DNA from: Burkholderia ambifaria
GTDB taxonomy: Bacteria; Pseudomonadota; Gammaproteobacteria; Burkholderiales; Burkholderiaceae
Direction: 5' to 3'
DNA length: 64,000 nucleotides
Assembly (NCBI RefSeq): GCF_001443045.1
Contig: NZ_LKPJ01000014.1
Span: forward strand, 62,001-126,000
Part shown: positions 6,207 through 15,434 of the stretch, piece after piece
Numbering within the stretch: position 1 is the stretch's first letter
Layout: each line of letters begins with the position of its first letter
Translations under genes and position numbers: made by a program
Notes under the pieces: model-generated
The model's database searches: none
Seen by the model: the letters and a program-made list of their open reading frames with translations, nothing else
What the model was told of the DNA's origin: nothing

Positions 6207-9200
6207 GCGGCACCCAGCTGTTTCTGCACGAGCTGGTAATACATGCCCTGGAGCGCGACCAGCTCGTCGTGCGAGCCCTGTTCGACGATCGCGCCTTCGT
6301 ACAGGACGAGGATCTTGTCGGCCCGCATGATGGTGCTGAGCCGGTGCGCGATGATCACCGCCGTGCGCCCTTGCAGGATTTCGTGCATGTTCGCGAGAAT
6401 GTTGCTCTCCGACTGCGTGTCGAGCGACGAGGTCGCCTCGTCGAACACGAGCAGGCGCGGGTCGTGATACAGCGCGCGCGCGATGCAGAGCCGCTGGATC
6501 TGGCCGCCCGACAGGCCCACGCCGCGCTCGCCCACCACCTGCTCGTAGCCGAGCGGCAATTTGCTGATGAAGGCATGCGCGTCGGCCATCCGTGCGACCT
6601 CCTCCATGCGGCGCCAGTCGGGGCTCGTGTCGCCGCAGGCGATGTTCTCGGCAATCGATCCGGAAAAGACCAGGTTGGACTGCATCACGTAACCGATCTG
6701 CGCACGGTAGCAAGCCTTGTCGATCGCGCTCATGTCGTACCCGTCGACCGCGATCTTGCCGTCCGTGGGCGCATAGAATCCCACGAGCAGCTTCGCCAGC
6801 GTGGTTTTCCCGGAACCGCTGCGCCCGACGATGGCCACCATCTCGCCGCGCTTGATCGTGCAGTTGATGTTCTCGAGCACGTAAGGCGTTTCGTTGCCGC
6901 CATAGCGGAAATACACGCCGTCGAAGCTGATGTCGCCCTGCAGGTCGGGCAGCAGCACGCGTGAGGCCAGCTCGGACGGCTGCTGCTCGGGCTCGATGTC
7001 GAGGACGTCGCCGAGCCGCTCCATCGCCACCGCCGCGTCGTTCATCAGGCTCCACATGCCGACGAGTCCCATCAGCGGCGCCAGCACGCTGCCCATGAAC
7101 GCATTGAAGGCGATCAGCTGCCCGATGCTGAGCTCATGCGCGAGCACGAGGTTCGCACCGACCCACAGGATCACGATGGTGGTCGCCGCATTGAGCAGCT
7201 GGCTGCACAGCGCCACCAGGATATTGAATGCCTGCGCACGGTACTGGACGTCGAGCGCCTTCGCATACTTGCGCTCCCACTTCAGCCGTACCGACCGCTC
7301 GATGCCCATGCCCTTCACGGTTTCGACACCGCCGAGCGTCTCCATCAGCAGCGACTTCGCATCGGTGGACGCGGCAAACACCTCGCGCGCATAGCCTTTC
7401 AACTTGGGGGTCGCGAGCGCCGTGAGCGCCATGATCGGGATCACGAAGGCGATCAGCACCAGCGTCATCTTCACGTTGTACAGAAACATGATCGTGAAGT
7501 AGATGAATATCATCAGGAGATTGAGCGCGGTGGTAACGGTGGACTCCGTCAGGAACGCGCGGATCGTCTGGTTTTCCTGGAAGCGCGCGAACACGTCCCC
7601 GCTCTTGCGGCGCGCGAAAAACGAATAAGGCAGCGACATCGTGTGTTTATAGAACTGCGACATCATCGCGAAGTCGAGACTGCGCACCATGAAGTTGGAA
7701 AGATGCGCGCGGATCGTGGTCATCAACTGGGTAAACACGTGCGAGATGACGAGCCCGGCAATCAACAGGTGCAGCAGGCTGACGTTCTGGTGCACGACGA
7801 CCCCATCGAGGATGCTCTGGATGATGAGCGGCGGTATGACGCCCAGCACCTGGATCACGAACGTCGCCAGGAACAGATGCGCGAGGATCTTCCGGTAAGG
7901 GCGCAGATAGCCGATGAAGCGCACCCATGGCGAACGTGACTCGGCCGGCGCCGCGGCCGGCCCGTTCGCGGTAAACAGCAGGCACGTGCCGCTCCAGCCG
8001 CGCTCGAACGCCTCGACGCTCAGCTTCCTGAAGCCGAGCGCCGGATCGGCGATCCGCACCCACGACTTCGACACGCCGTACACGACGACGTAGTGGTATC
8101 CCTCCCAGTGCACGATGAACGGCAGCTCGAACCCGAGCAGCGCCTCGTACGTGCACTGCACGCCGCGCGTCGCGAAGCCGACCGCCTCGCCGGTGCGCGC
8201 GAGACTGTCGAGCGTCGCGCCCTGCGTCGTCACGTTCGCGAGATCGCGCAGCTTGCCGAGCGTCATCGCGACGCCGTAGTGACGACAGATCATCGCGAGG
8301 CACGCCGCCCCGCAATCCATTTCCTCCGCCTGCTCGACCAGCACGAAACGCTTGATCATGCGCTCGCCGAACGCGGCGTCGGCGCCGATATCGATCTGCA
8401 GCGGGTGGCGGCGCCGTTCGGCAAGCTTCTTCTGCCGCTTCAGTTCCTGATCGCCGAAGCGGATGCGCTCCTCGAGCACCTCGCGCAACTTCGGGTTGCG
8501 CTCGAGCATGAAGTGCACGGTCTTTTCCGGAATGACGAGCAGGCGCGTATCGGTGACGGCGGTGACGGTCGCCGCCTGCTCCTGCCGCAGCAGGCACGCG
8601 CGCTCGCCGAAGATCTCGCCTGCGCCGAGCGTCGCGAGCGGATAGTCGTTGCCGTCCTCGTGGCACGAGACGCTCACCTCGCCCTGGCGCACGACATACA
8701 GCCGGAGATCGCCGCCCGGCCCCTGCCGGACGATCTCCTTGCCGGCCGCCACGCGCTTCACGCCGACGCTCGACACGTATTCCTCGAGTTCGGCGCGCGT
8801 CAGCTTGCCGCGCAGGTCGAACAGCCGCGTCACGAAACCGCCCGCCGAGCTGATCGCGACATAGCTCGTCACGAACGACTGCGCGGCGGGATTGTCGCGC
8901 AGGATCGGCTCGATCGCGCTGCGCGGGATGCACAGCACCTCGGTCCTCGTCGATGCGCGCACCGACACCTCGTGCCAGTAGTCGCGCAGCATCGCCATTT
9001 CACCGAACACCTCGCGTTCCTTGCGCACGCCGACGCTGGTTTCCTTGCCGCGCTCGTCGGCGATCAGGCGCACGGACCCGAATCGCAGCACGTACAGGCC
9101 CTCGGCCGGTTCACCGCGATTGCAGACGGTGTCGCCGAACGCGTAGGTGCGCACCTGCGCATGGGCGGCCATGCGGTCGAGTTCGTCGTGCGAGAAGAGC

Positions 9201-9274
9201 GACAGCGGCTCCACCGACGCGAGAAACTCCGCGAGCGACGGGGTGCTGGCCGGGGCGGGGGCTTGTGCGTCCAT
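6203..9274 (-). CDS. C39-peptidase ABC exporter with two N-terminal cNMP-binding-like domains (1023 aa)
   Basis: Inner-membrane exporter that would cut double-glycine leaders and pump the core peptides. Order: two cyclic-nucleotide-binding folds (residues about 20-140 and 160-280), a C39 peptidase (about 305-435; Gln315, Cys321, His394, Asp410), a six-helix membrane domain (about 460-745) and an ATPase with Walker A (817-824), LSGGQ (921-925), Walker B FDE and H-loop His977. Both cNMP domains keep the FGE turn (FGEMAML, FGERACL) but lack the Arg that normally binds the cyclic phosphate, so they may sense something else or only scaffold. A complete C39 triad separates it from C39-like type I transporters such as the one at 39989. 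It is coupled to the bEBP downstream. Confidence 0.95.
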   Translation of the reverse strand: MDAQAPAPASTPSLAEFLASVEPLSLFSHDELDRMAAHAQVRTYAFGDTVCNRGEPAEGLYVLRFGSVRLIADERGKETSVGVRKEREVFGEMAMLRDYWHEVSVRASTRTEVLCIPRSAIEPILRDNPAAQSFVTSYVAISSAGGFVTRLFDLRGKLTRAELEEYVSSVGVKRVAAGKEIVRQGPGGDLRLYVVRQGEVSVSCHEDGNDYPLATLGAGEIFGERACLLRQEQAATVTAVTDTRLLVIPEKTVHFMLERNPKLREVLEERIRFGDQELKRQKKLAERRRHPLQIDIGADAAFGERMIKRFVLVEQAEEMDCGAACLAMICRHYGVAMTLGKLRDLANVTTQGATLDSLARTGEAVGFATRGVQCTYEALLGFELPFIVHWEGYHYVVVYGVSKSWVRIADPALGFRKLSVEAFERGWSGTCLLFTANGPAAAPAESRSPWVRFIGYLRPYRKILAHLFLATFVIQVLGVIPPLIIQSILDGVVVHQNVSLLHLLIAGLVISHVFTQLMTTIRAHLSNFMVRSLDFAMMSQFYKHTMSLPYSFFARRKSGDVFARFQENQTIRAFLTESTVTTALNLLMIFIYFTIMFLYNVKMTLVLIAFVIPIMALTALATPKLKGYAREVFAASTDAKSLLMETLGGVETVKGMGIERSVRLKWERKYAKALDVQYRAQAFNILVALCSQLLNAATTIVILWVGANLVLAHELSIGQLIAFNAFMGSVLAPLMGLVGMWSLMNDAAVAMERLGDVLDIEPEQQPSELASRVLLPDLQGDISFDGVYFRYGGNETPYVLENINCTIKRGEMVAIVGRSGSGKTTLAKLLVGFYAPTDGKIAVDGYDMSAIDKACYRAQIGYVMQSNLVFSGSIAENIACGDTSPDWRRMEEVARMADAHAFISKLPLGYEQVVGERGVGLSGGQIQRLCIARALYHDPRLLVFDEATSSLDTQSESNILANMHEILQGRTAVIIAHRLSTIMRADKILVLYEGAIVEQGSHDELVALQGMYYQLVQKQLGAA

Positions 9275-9292
9275 CGATGCGATTCTCCGTGA

Positions 9293-10045
9293 TCAACGTG
9301 CCTCGATGATGTGTTCCTGCGCGCGCTCGGCGAGCCACTCCTCGCGCAGCAGGCGGCGCACCTCCGACGCGACGTCGGCGTCGAGCGCGGCCGGGTGTTT
9401 CGCGGTCACCGAGAAGATTTCGAAGAACGAGCCGTCGGGCGCCGCGAACGGGCCGAGCAGGTCGCCCACGCGCGCGTTGAACACCTTGGCCTCGATATCC
9501 GTCTTCAGCGAGCCGCGCAGCACCTTGCCGATCACGCCGCCCCGCTCGCTCGTGTCGGCGATCGAATGCTCGCGCGCCATGTCGCCGAAGCAGCTCGGGT
9601 CGTCCTCCAGGATCGCCATCATTTCGCGTGCCTTGCCTTCCGCATCCAGCACGATGTGGCTGACCTCGATGCTGTCGAATTTCGGCGAATTGAGCTTGAA
9701 GTACGCTTCGATGGCCGCATCGCTGCACACCTTGTCGAGCGTCTTTTCCTGGTACAGCGTGTCGGTGATGAATCGCTCGAACTCGTCGAGACTGACGCCG
9801 AACACGTCCAGGTAGCGGTTCATGTCCGCGGCGCGGTGCAGGCCGTGCACGCGGCGAAACTGGTCGGCACGCTCCTGGATCTCCTCCGGCGTCACCTGCA
9901 TGCCCATCTTCCTCGCCGCGATCACCGTCAGCCGGTCGCGAACCTGCTGTTCGACGAGGCCCTCGAATTGCCCGGTGAGCTTCAGCACGCGGATGAAATC
10001 GTCGGTGCCGATCACCTCGTCGTCGATACGCACTATTGCCGTCAT
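9293..10045 (-). CDS. PpiC/SurA-type peptidyl-prolyl isomerase (250 aa)
   Basis: Parvulin-like protein: an N-terminal helical SurA_N-like chaperone segment (residues about 1-120) is followed by a rotamase-like domain with IEVSHIVLD...DMAREHSIAD and GGVIGKVLRGSL. The start at 10045 is chosen because AAGGGGAACGAG precedes it. There is no signal peptide, so it probably acts in the cytoplasm, holding or folding the precursor before export. Genes of this type recur beside HlyD and C39-ABC genes in peptide export clusters. It lies 18 bases ahead of the exporter gene. Confidence 0.85.
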   Translation of the reverse strand: MTAIVRIDDEVIGTDDFIRVLKLTGQFEGLVEQQVRDRLTVIAARKMGMQVTPEEIQERADQFRRVHGLHRAADMNRYLDVFGVSLDEFERFITDTLYQEKTLDKVCSDAAIEAYFKLNSPKFDSIEVSHIVLDAEGKAREMMAILEDDPSCFGDMAREHSIADTSERGGVIGKVLRGSLKTDIEAKVFNARVGDLLGPFAAPDGSFFEIFSVTAKHPAALDADVASEVRRLLREEWLAERAQEHIIEAR

Positions 10046-10145
10046 CTCGTTCCCCTTGATCCCTGTCAGCGGCGATCGCCCTGATTCACCGCCGATGCCT
10101 CGCATTACCGCTTGCCTGCGCGCCCCAGCGCCGTGGCAGTCCCCA

Positions 10146-11555
10146 TCAGCCCGCGATCTGCCTGAACGGGTCCAGCGCGAACCCGATCACGCGGCGCTCG
10201 CGCACGACGATTTCCGCCGTGGCCGTCATCCCGTAGCGCAGCGGGTATTTCGTGCCGGCAATCGTGTACGCGTTGCGCACCAGCGCCACGCGGCCCTCGT
10301 AGACGGGTTCCTTGGTCTGCGCCTGCGGCTTCGTCGCCGGCGAGATGTATTCGAGCGTGCCGTCGATCACGCCGTAGCGCTGATACGGAAACGCATTGAA
10401 CTTGAGCTTCACGGGCAAGCCTTCATGAAGAAAGGCGCGGTCCTGCTCCGCGATCGCGACCTTCACCACCGGCCGCGCATCGGACGGCGCGATGCTGCCG
10501 AGCGGCGTGTTGGCGAGAATCTTGTCGCCGGGCTGCGTCGTGGTCACATCGGTGATCACGCCGGAGACGGGCGCCAGCACGAGCAGAAAATTGTCCTTGT
10601 CGATGTTCTCGAAGCGGATCCGCGCGGCGGCATCCGCCGCGAGGCGCGCCGTCTGCACCTGCAAACGCAGCTTCTCTTCGGTGTTCGCGATGTCGCGCAC
10701 GGTCGCGTCGTACTGGATGCGCAGCCCGGCCAGCGTCTCGCCGCTGCCTTCGAGTTGCGCCTTCGCCTGCGCGAAATCGTGGCTCTGCTGCGCCTCGAGC
10801 TGCGTGAGGCGCGCCTGCGCGACGCGGTAGCTGTCCTGGGCCTGCAGGTACACGCTGCGCTTCTGTTCCACCTGGCTCTGCGACACGCCGCCGCCGCCCG
10901 GCAGCGCGAACAGGCGCGCGTACTTGTCCTGTTCGTCCTTCGCGAGATCGAGCGCGTGACGAGCGTTGTCGATATTGCTGCGCGCTTCGTCGATCTGCGC
11001 ACGCTGCGATTGCGCGAGCTTGCTGGTGCCTTCGGCAATGCGGTTCTGGTGCAGGTGCTCTTCGACCTCGATCTGTTGCTTCAGTGCGTCGGCCTTGCGC
11101 TCCATCAGCTGCTTCTTGTCCGGAAACTGCTTCCATTCGCGCTCCGCGTCGTCGAGCTTGAGGCGCGCATCGAGCGCGTTGGTCGCCGCCTCGATCGCGC
11201 CGCGCGCGTTGATCCGGCCGATCACGTCGTTCTTTTCAACCGGCTGGCCTTCGGCGATATAGATGTCCACCAGCTCGCCGTCGACGGGCGCGTAAATGCG
11301 GCGCACCTCGGACTCCGGCGCGAGCGCACCCTGCGCGGTCACGATCACGTCGGCGCGGCCGACGAACGACCACAGCAGCGCGCACACGACGAGCCCGACC
11401 ATCGCGATGATGGTCGCCTGCGTGAGCCGCCATGGCCGCGCCGTCAGGATCGCTATGCCTTCGACGCTGTGATCCTCCAGCGCCTCGCCCAGCGAGCGCG
11501 GCGGCTCAGGCGGCGTTGCCTGCCGCGCGCGCTTAAGGAGACTGTCGAGCTTCAC
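10146..11555 (-). CDS. HlyD-family membrane fusion protein of the peptide exporter (469 aa)
   Basis: Periplasmic adaptor linking the C39/ABC exporter to an outer-membrane factor. A short cytoplasmic N-terminus is followed by one membrane helix (residues about 48-68), a split lipoyl domain (ARGAL-type strand near 80-115; VLAPVSGVITDV near 350), a long alpha-helical hairpin with many Gln/Glu/Ala residues (about 120-330) and a beta-barrel (FNAFPYQRYGVIDGTLEYIS). The start is GTG 11555 with GGAGGG 5 bases upstream. It overlaps the end of the FHA gene by 23 bases. The PYQRYG block is typical of bacteriocin-type adaptors. Confidence 0.92.
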   Translation of the reverse strand: MKLDSLLKRARQATPPEPPRSLGEALEDHSVEGIAILTARPWRLTQATIIAMVGLVVCALLWSFVGRADVIVTAQGALAPESEVRRIYAPVDGELVDIYIAEGQPVEKNDVIGRINARGAIEAATNALDARLKLDDAEREWKQFPDKKQLMERKADALKQQIEVEEHLHQNRIAEGTSKLAQSQRAQIDEARSNIDNARHALDLAKDEQDKYARLFALPGGGGVSQSQVEQKRSVYLQAQDSYRVAQARLTQLEAQQSHDFAQAKAQLEGSGETLAGLRIQYDATVRDIANTEEKLRLQVQTARLAADAAARIRFENIDKDNFLLVLAPVSGVITDVTTTQPGDKILANTPLGSIAPSDARPVVKVAIAEQDRAFLHEGLPVKLKFNAFPYQRYGVIDGTLEYISPATKPQAQTKEPVYEGRVALVRNAYTIAGTKYPLRYGMTATAEIVVRERRVIGFALDPFRQIAG

Positions 11556-13422
11556 CGTGCCCTCCCGACGAAGCAAGCCGTTCCAGCGTCGCGACATGTG
11601 CCGCGAATTGCGGCGTCGCGAAGCGGAACTGCTTGAGGCGATCCAGTACGGCCGGTCCGTGCCCGGCCCGCGCGTCGCTTTCGAACTGCAGGTACTGCTG
11701 CAGATCGGCCCGCACGGCGTCGAGGCCGCCGAGGCGCGGATAGCGCTGCTCCGTATCGGCGAGCAGCGCCGGAAGACCGTCGAGCCGGTCTTCGTCGAGC
11801 GCCGACGCGATCGCGCGCTGCAGCCGCTCGAGCGCGGCCACATAGACGGAGTTGTCGCTCTGCAGCCGGCGCAGCTGACTGAGTGCATCGGAATACAGCG
11901 CGCCGAACGCGGGAACGTATGACGAAATCCGGTCGAGCAGCCGCTGATGCGCACCCGGGTCGTCGTTCCAGCGGCCGGTCAATGCCTTGATCGGCGCTTC
12001 GTCGCGGTAGATGCGGATCGGCGCGTCCGCCCCGCCGCGACCGGCAACGAACGCCTGCAGCTCGCCGATCCACGCCACTTCGTCGATGAGCGGCCGTGCG
12101 TCGGCGTTATGACGGGCCAGCGTGCGCATGTCCTGCACGACGGCACGGGCGCGATCGAAGGCGCGCGCGTTCATGGCGGCGATCCAGTCCGGTACTTTCG
12201 ACCGAACGAGTGCCTCGGTACCCAGCGCGAGGAACGCCGGGTCATCCGGATGGCTCGCGAGATGGCGATCGGCGAGCTGCGCGGCCTGCGCGGTGTCGCC
12301 GCGCGCGAGCAGCGCGTGCATCTCGCGCAGCGGCGCGTCCTGGAAATACAGCGTCGCGAGCAGCAGGACGAGCGCCGCGAGCAGCCCGCCGCTCCACCAG
12401 CCGAGCCGGTGCAGGTTGACGTGCCCGCTGCCGCCGAACGCCTCGCTCAGCTCCGACAGGAAGACTTCGATCCTGCCACGCCGGCGGCGCGCGTCATGCG
12501 CGGTTTCGACGGCGCCATGCGCGGCATGCGGGTTGATCTCGTCGTCCTGCTGAACGGCCGGAACCGTGCAGAAGATGTCGAGGAACGAATGCGCGGTATC
12601 GACGAAGGTCGTCCGGTCGGGGTCCGCGGCGGCCGCATTCGCCGCGGCTCCGGGCGACGACGTGGCCGTCACGGTGGAGTCCGGCCCCGGCTCTCGCTGC
12701 ACCGCGACGCGATAGACGAAATGATCGCCGCCGAACGCGAGCATCGCGCCGTCGCCGAGCGGCGCCGCATGCTCGTCGAGGCGCCGGCCGTCGACGAACG
12801 TGCCGTTCGTGCTGCCGAGGTCTTCCACGAAGACCTCGCCGTCCTGCACGTAGATGTGCGCATGACGTCGCGACAGATAGTTGACCTGATGCGGATACGC
12901 GCTCCGGTAGCAGGCGAACGTGTCGTCGGTCTTGCTGACGAGGAACGGGAAGGCGGTAATGATGACCGGTTGCAGGCCGAGATCGCCGCGCTCCGGCGCC
13001 AGCGTGACGACGGCCGGCCGCGCCGGCTGATGCGTCGCGCGCGGCACGAACGCGACGCGATACGCCAGCGCGCCGGCGAATCGCAGTTCGTCGCCGTCGC
13101 GCAGCAGGTGCGGCTTGTCGCCGACATCGACACCGTTGACGGCCGTACCGTTCTTGCTGCCGAGATCGGCGACATAGGCCGCGCCACCTTCGAAGAAAAT
13201 GCGCGCATGCCGGCGTGACAGGTCGGCCACCCGCTCGGGGGGCGCGGACGCGAACGGCGTGTTGGTCCGCCCGACGGCGAACAGCGCCTTGTCGACCCGG
13301 ATCTCGCTCAGCTCCGGATGGGAAACCGGCTTGAGCACGATGTCGAACTGCCGGTCGAGCGCGGCCTGTTTCTCGGCAATCGAAGCGACGTCTGGAACCA
13401 TGATTCGCCCAACGATCGACAT
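11533..13422 (-). CDS. Membrane protein with two FHA domains (about 629 aa)
   Basis: Phosphothreonine reader. FHA 1 shows VGR...LSRRHARIFFEGG...DLGSKNGTAVNG and FHA 2 shows YLSRRHAHIYVQDGE...DLGSTNGTFVDGRR, so the Arg, Ser-His and Asn-Gly binding residues are kept in both. An Ala/Asp-rich linker, a basic stretch and one membrane helix (LLAALVLLLATLYF) follow. The C-terminal part is helical and looks TPR-like, presumably periplasmic. The start is uncertain: 13422 (MSIVGR) is used here, and 13401 (MVPDVAS) or 13596 are possible. Inside the exporter operon, it could tether the export complex to kinase signalling. FHA identity is firm; the role is inferred. Confidence 0.88.
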   Translation of the reverse strand: MSIVGRIMVPDVASIAEKQAALDRQFDIVLKPVSHPELSEIRVDKALFAVGRTNTPFASAPPERVADLSRRHARIFFEGGAAYVADLGSKNGTAVNGVDVGDKPHLLRDGDELRFAGALAYRVAFVPRATHQPARPAVVTLAPERGDLGLQPVIITAFPFLVSKTDDTFACYRSAYPHQVNYLSRRHAHIYVQDGEVFVEDLGSTNGTFVDGRRLDEHAAPLGDGAMLAFGGDHFVYRVAVQREPGPDSTVTATSSPGAAANAAAADPDRTTFVDTAHSFLDIFCTVPAVQQDDEINPHAAHGAVETAHDARRRRGRIEVFLSELSEAFGGSGHVNLHRLGWWSGGLLAALVLLLATLYFQDAPLREMHALLARGDTAQAAQLADRHLASHPDDPAFLALGTEALVRSKVPDWIAAMNARAFDRARAVVQDMRTLARHNADARPLIDEVAWIGELQAFVAGRGGADAPIRIYRDEAPIKALTGRWNDDPGAHQRLLDRISSYVPAFGALYSDALSQLRRLQSDNSVYVAALERLQRAIASALDEDRLDGLPALLADTEQRYPRLGGLDAVRADLQQYLQFESDARAGHGPAVLDRLKQFRFATPQFAAHVATLERLASSGGHGEARQSP

Positions 13423-13592
13423 GCGCCCGCCAATGGGCATGCGGCGCAGAAAACGCGACGCGCTTTCGAACCACCCGTGTGAAGCCGCGCCGCCAAGGCA
13501 CGTGGCGGCACGATCGTGAAAAAAGTTTAGGCGACGGATGGCGGTAGTCAATCGGCTGGCACCGATCGCGCGGTGGCGCAAAGCTGGCGTGT

Positions 13593-15068
13593 TCATTGCA
13601 TCGCTTGCCGGACCGGCTCGCTGCTTGCATTCGAGATTTCGACCGCGCGCCAGCCGCCGCCGATCGCCTTGTAGAGCGTGACCGTGTCGCTCAGAATCTG
13701 CTGATGATTCGCGAGCAGCGCGAGTTCGGCGGATGCCACCGCGCGTTCCGATTCGAGCACCTCGAGCTGCGAGACGAGCCCTTCCTTGAGCTGCGCCTCG
13801 ACCTGGGCCGCGACGGTGCGCAGACGCGCGCTCTGCTGCTGAAGCTGCACGCGCTGCTGCTTGTGCGCGTCGAGATCGACGAGCGCGTTTTCCACTTCCT
13901 TGAACGCGGTGAACACGGTCTGCCGGTACTGCTGCTCGGCGACCTTCGTCTGCGCGTCGGTCGTCTTGATGTGCGCGCGCACGCCCGGGTCGAACATCGG
14001 CAGGTTGATGCTCGGCAGGAAGCTGAACGTGAATGCCTTGAAGAGATCCGACAGCGCAAACGCCGCGGTGCCGCCACGCCCCGTCAGGCTGATCGACGGC
14101 AGTTGCGCCAGTTTCGCCGCGCCCACTTCGTCATACGATTCGAGCACGCGATACTGCGCGGCGACGACATCCGGCCGGCGCGCGAGCAGTTGCGCGGGCA
14201 GCCCCATCGGCACGTCCGGCAGCTTGACGCGCTGCCGGAGATGGCCGGCGGGCATCCTGAATTCGCCGGCCGGCACGCCCAGCAGCGTCGCGAGCGCGTT
14301 CTCGGCCGTGTCGCGCGATCGGTGCAGTTCGATCAGCTGGTTCGCCAGCCCGTTGATCTCCGCGCTCTGCCGCAGCACTTCCGTCTGCGGCGCGACGCCG
14401 TTCGCGAACATCGACTGGTAGATCGCGAGGATCTGCCGGTTCTTGTCGAGCGTGCGCTGCTCCTGTTCGATCTGGTCGTCGAACTGAAGGATTTCGAAAT
14501 AGGTGCTCGACACGTCGGCGACGAGCGTCAGGTAGCCCGCGCGCCAGTCGGCCTCGGTCGCGTGATATTCGGCCTTCTGCGCCTGCACGCCCTTCTCGAC
14601 CTTGCCCCAGATGTCGATTTCCCAGTTCACCTGGCTGCCGAGGTTGTAGGTTCTCGACGGCGATTGATGCGTGTTCTTCTCGAAGTCCATGCCCGCGCCG
14701 AGGTCCGCGCTCGGCAGCGCGCCCGCCTGGACTTCGCCGACCTGCGCGCCGGCCACGCCAATGCGAGCCGCCAGCACCTTGATATCGACGTTGCCTGCGA
14801 TGGCCTTGTCGATGAGCGCGTCGAGATAGGGATCGTCGAAGCTCTTCCACCATTCGGAATTGACCGTGTCCGACGCGGATACAGGCCCGTGCGCGTGCGC
14901 CCACGTGGTCTTTGCCGGCATCTCCGGGCGTTGGTAGACGGGCATGTTCAGGTCCATGCAGCCGGACAGCAACGCCGCGCATGTTCCGGCGGAACCGGCG
15001 ACGCGGACCAGCGAACGCAGGAGACCGCGGCAGTTGCGCGAGGCAGTCGGCGACGGGTGGGTGTTCAC
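13593..15068 (-). CDS. NodT/OprM-type outer-membrane factor lipoprotein (491 aa)
   Basis: Outer-membrane channel for the exporter. GTG start at 15068 behind AAGGAG; the signal peptide ends in a lipobox (LLSGC, Cys37). Two repeated coiled-coil outer-membrane-efflux halves follow (VEKGVQAQKAEYHATEADW...; AHIKTTDAQTKVAEQQYRQT...), with the family signatures WEIDIWGKV and LLARRPDVVAAQ. Channels of this lipoprotein class usually serve RND pumps, whereas peptide exporters usually pair with TolC types, so the pairing is unusual. It is first in the operon, with a sigma-54 promoter at 15161-15176. Confidence 0.93.
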   Translation of the reverse strand: MNTHPSPTASRNCRGLLRSLVRVAGSAGTCAALLSGCMDLNMPVYQRPEMPAKTTWAHAHGPVSASDTVNSEWWKSFDDPYLDALIDKAIAGNVDIKVLAARIGVAGAQVGEVQAGALPSADLGAGMDFEKNTHQSPSRTYNLGSQVNWEIDIWGKVEKGVQAQKAEYHATEADWRAGYLTLVADVSSTYFEILQFDDQIEQEQRTLDKNRQILAIYQSMFANGVAPQTEVLRQSAEINGLANQLIELHRSRDTAENALATLLGVPAGEFRMPAGHLRQRVKLPDVPMGLPAQLLARRPDVVAAQYRVLESYDEVGAAKLAQLPSISLTGRGGTAAFALSDLFKAFTFSFLPSINLPMFDPGVRAHIKTTDAQTKVAEQQYRQTVFTAFKEVENALVDLDAHKQQRVQLQQQSARLRTVAAQVEAQLKEGLVSQLEVLESERAVASAELALLANHQQILSDTVTLYKAIGGGWRAVEISNASSEPVRQAMQ

Positions 15069-15160
15069 GATCGACTCCTTCGGATGAACGCGGCGACGAT
15101 GCGGGATCGGGTGGATGTGTTGGTGTTCGTGTTGCAGCGTGGCACGCTCGCGTCTCATAT

Positions 15161-15176
15161 TGCATGGGGCGTGCCA
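15161..15176 (-). promoter_or_regulatory. Sigma-54 (-24/-12) promoter of the peptide exporter operon
   Basis: Minus strand reads TGGCACGCCCCATGCA. It is identical to the LRAT promoter (3301-3316) except for three spacer bases, with correct GG-GC register. Predicted start of transcription is near 15150, about 82 nt before the GTG of the outer-membrane factor gene. Confidence 0.8.
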
Positions 15177-15274
15177 GCCGCTCGCGGGATCGGTGGAAAT
15201 CTTGCCGGATGGCTTGCCGACGCGGGTCCGGGGGGCGAAGACGGAGGGTGGAGCGACGTGTGCGCGGCGCACGG

Positions 15275-15290
15275 ATCACGGATGCGTGAT
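15275..15290. promoter_or_regulatory. Candidate activator site (ATCACG-GATG-CGTGAT)
   Basis: Perfect 6-bp inverted arms with a 4-bp centre, about 100 bp upstream of the -24 element of the exporter operon. That is the usual distance for a bEBP dimer site. I did not find the same palindrome in the 3234-3714 region, which weakens the call. Confidence 0.35.
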
Positions 15291-15434
15291 GGGTCGTCGC
15301 CGACAGTTACGGCTCGGGATGTCGGGAATGCACAGACACCCGCAGTCGCGCGATGAGCGACAACGTTCGCGCCCGAAGCTCGCGCGCACGCGCGAGCGCG
15401 CGCAGGCCACGCGAGCGTGGATCGGCGCGCGACA

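Larger units (their letters stand above)
15069..15434. promoter_or_regulatory. Upstream region of the exporter operon
   Basis: No gene is seen in this 366-bp gap. It holds the -24/-12 promoter at 15161-15176 and a palindrome at 15275-15290 in the position expected of an activator site. Confidence 0.6.

Noticed and set aside
6207-7055. N-terminal extension of the bEBP frame to 7055.
   Set aside because: It runs inside the exporter gene in another frame with an Arg-rich, low-complexity translation; ATG 6206 in the ATGA overlap is the sensible start.
11556-11954. Extension of the HlyD frame up to 11954.
   Set aside because: Lies within the FHA gene, reads as Arg/Ser-rich shadow sequence, and GTG 11555 has a proper ribosome site.
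13440-13560. Separate sigma-54 promoter for the FHA gene.
   Set aside because: The best candidate (TGGCGGCGCGGCTTCA on the minus strand) lacks the GC at the proper place; the gene is more simply read from 15161.
15139-15165. Second TGGCACG on the plus strand upstream of the exporter operon with a later TTGCA.
   Set aside because: GG and GC are about 20 bases apart instead of 12, and it would point away from the operon toward no gene start.
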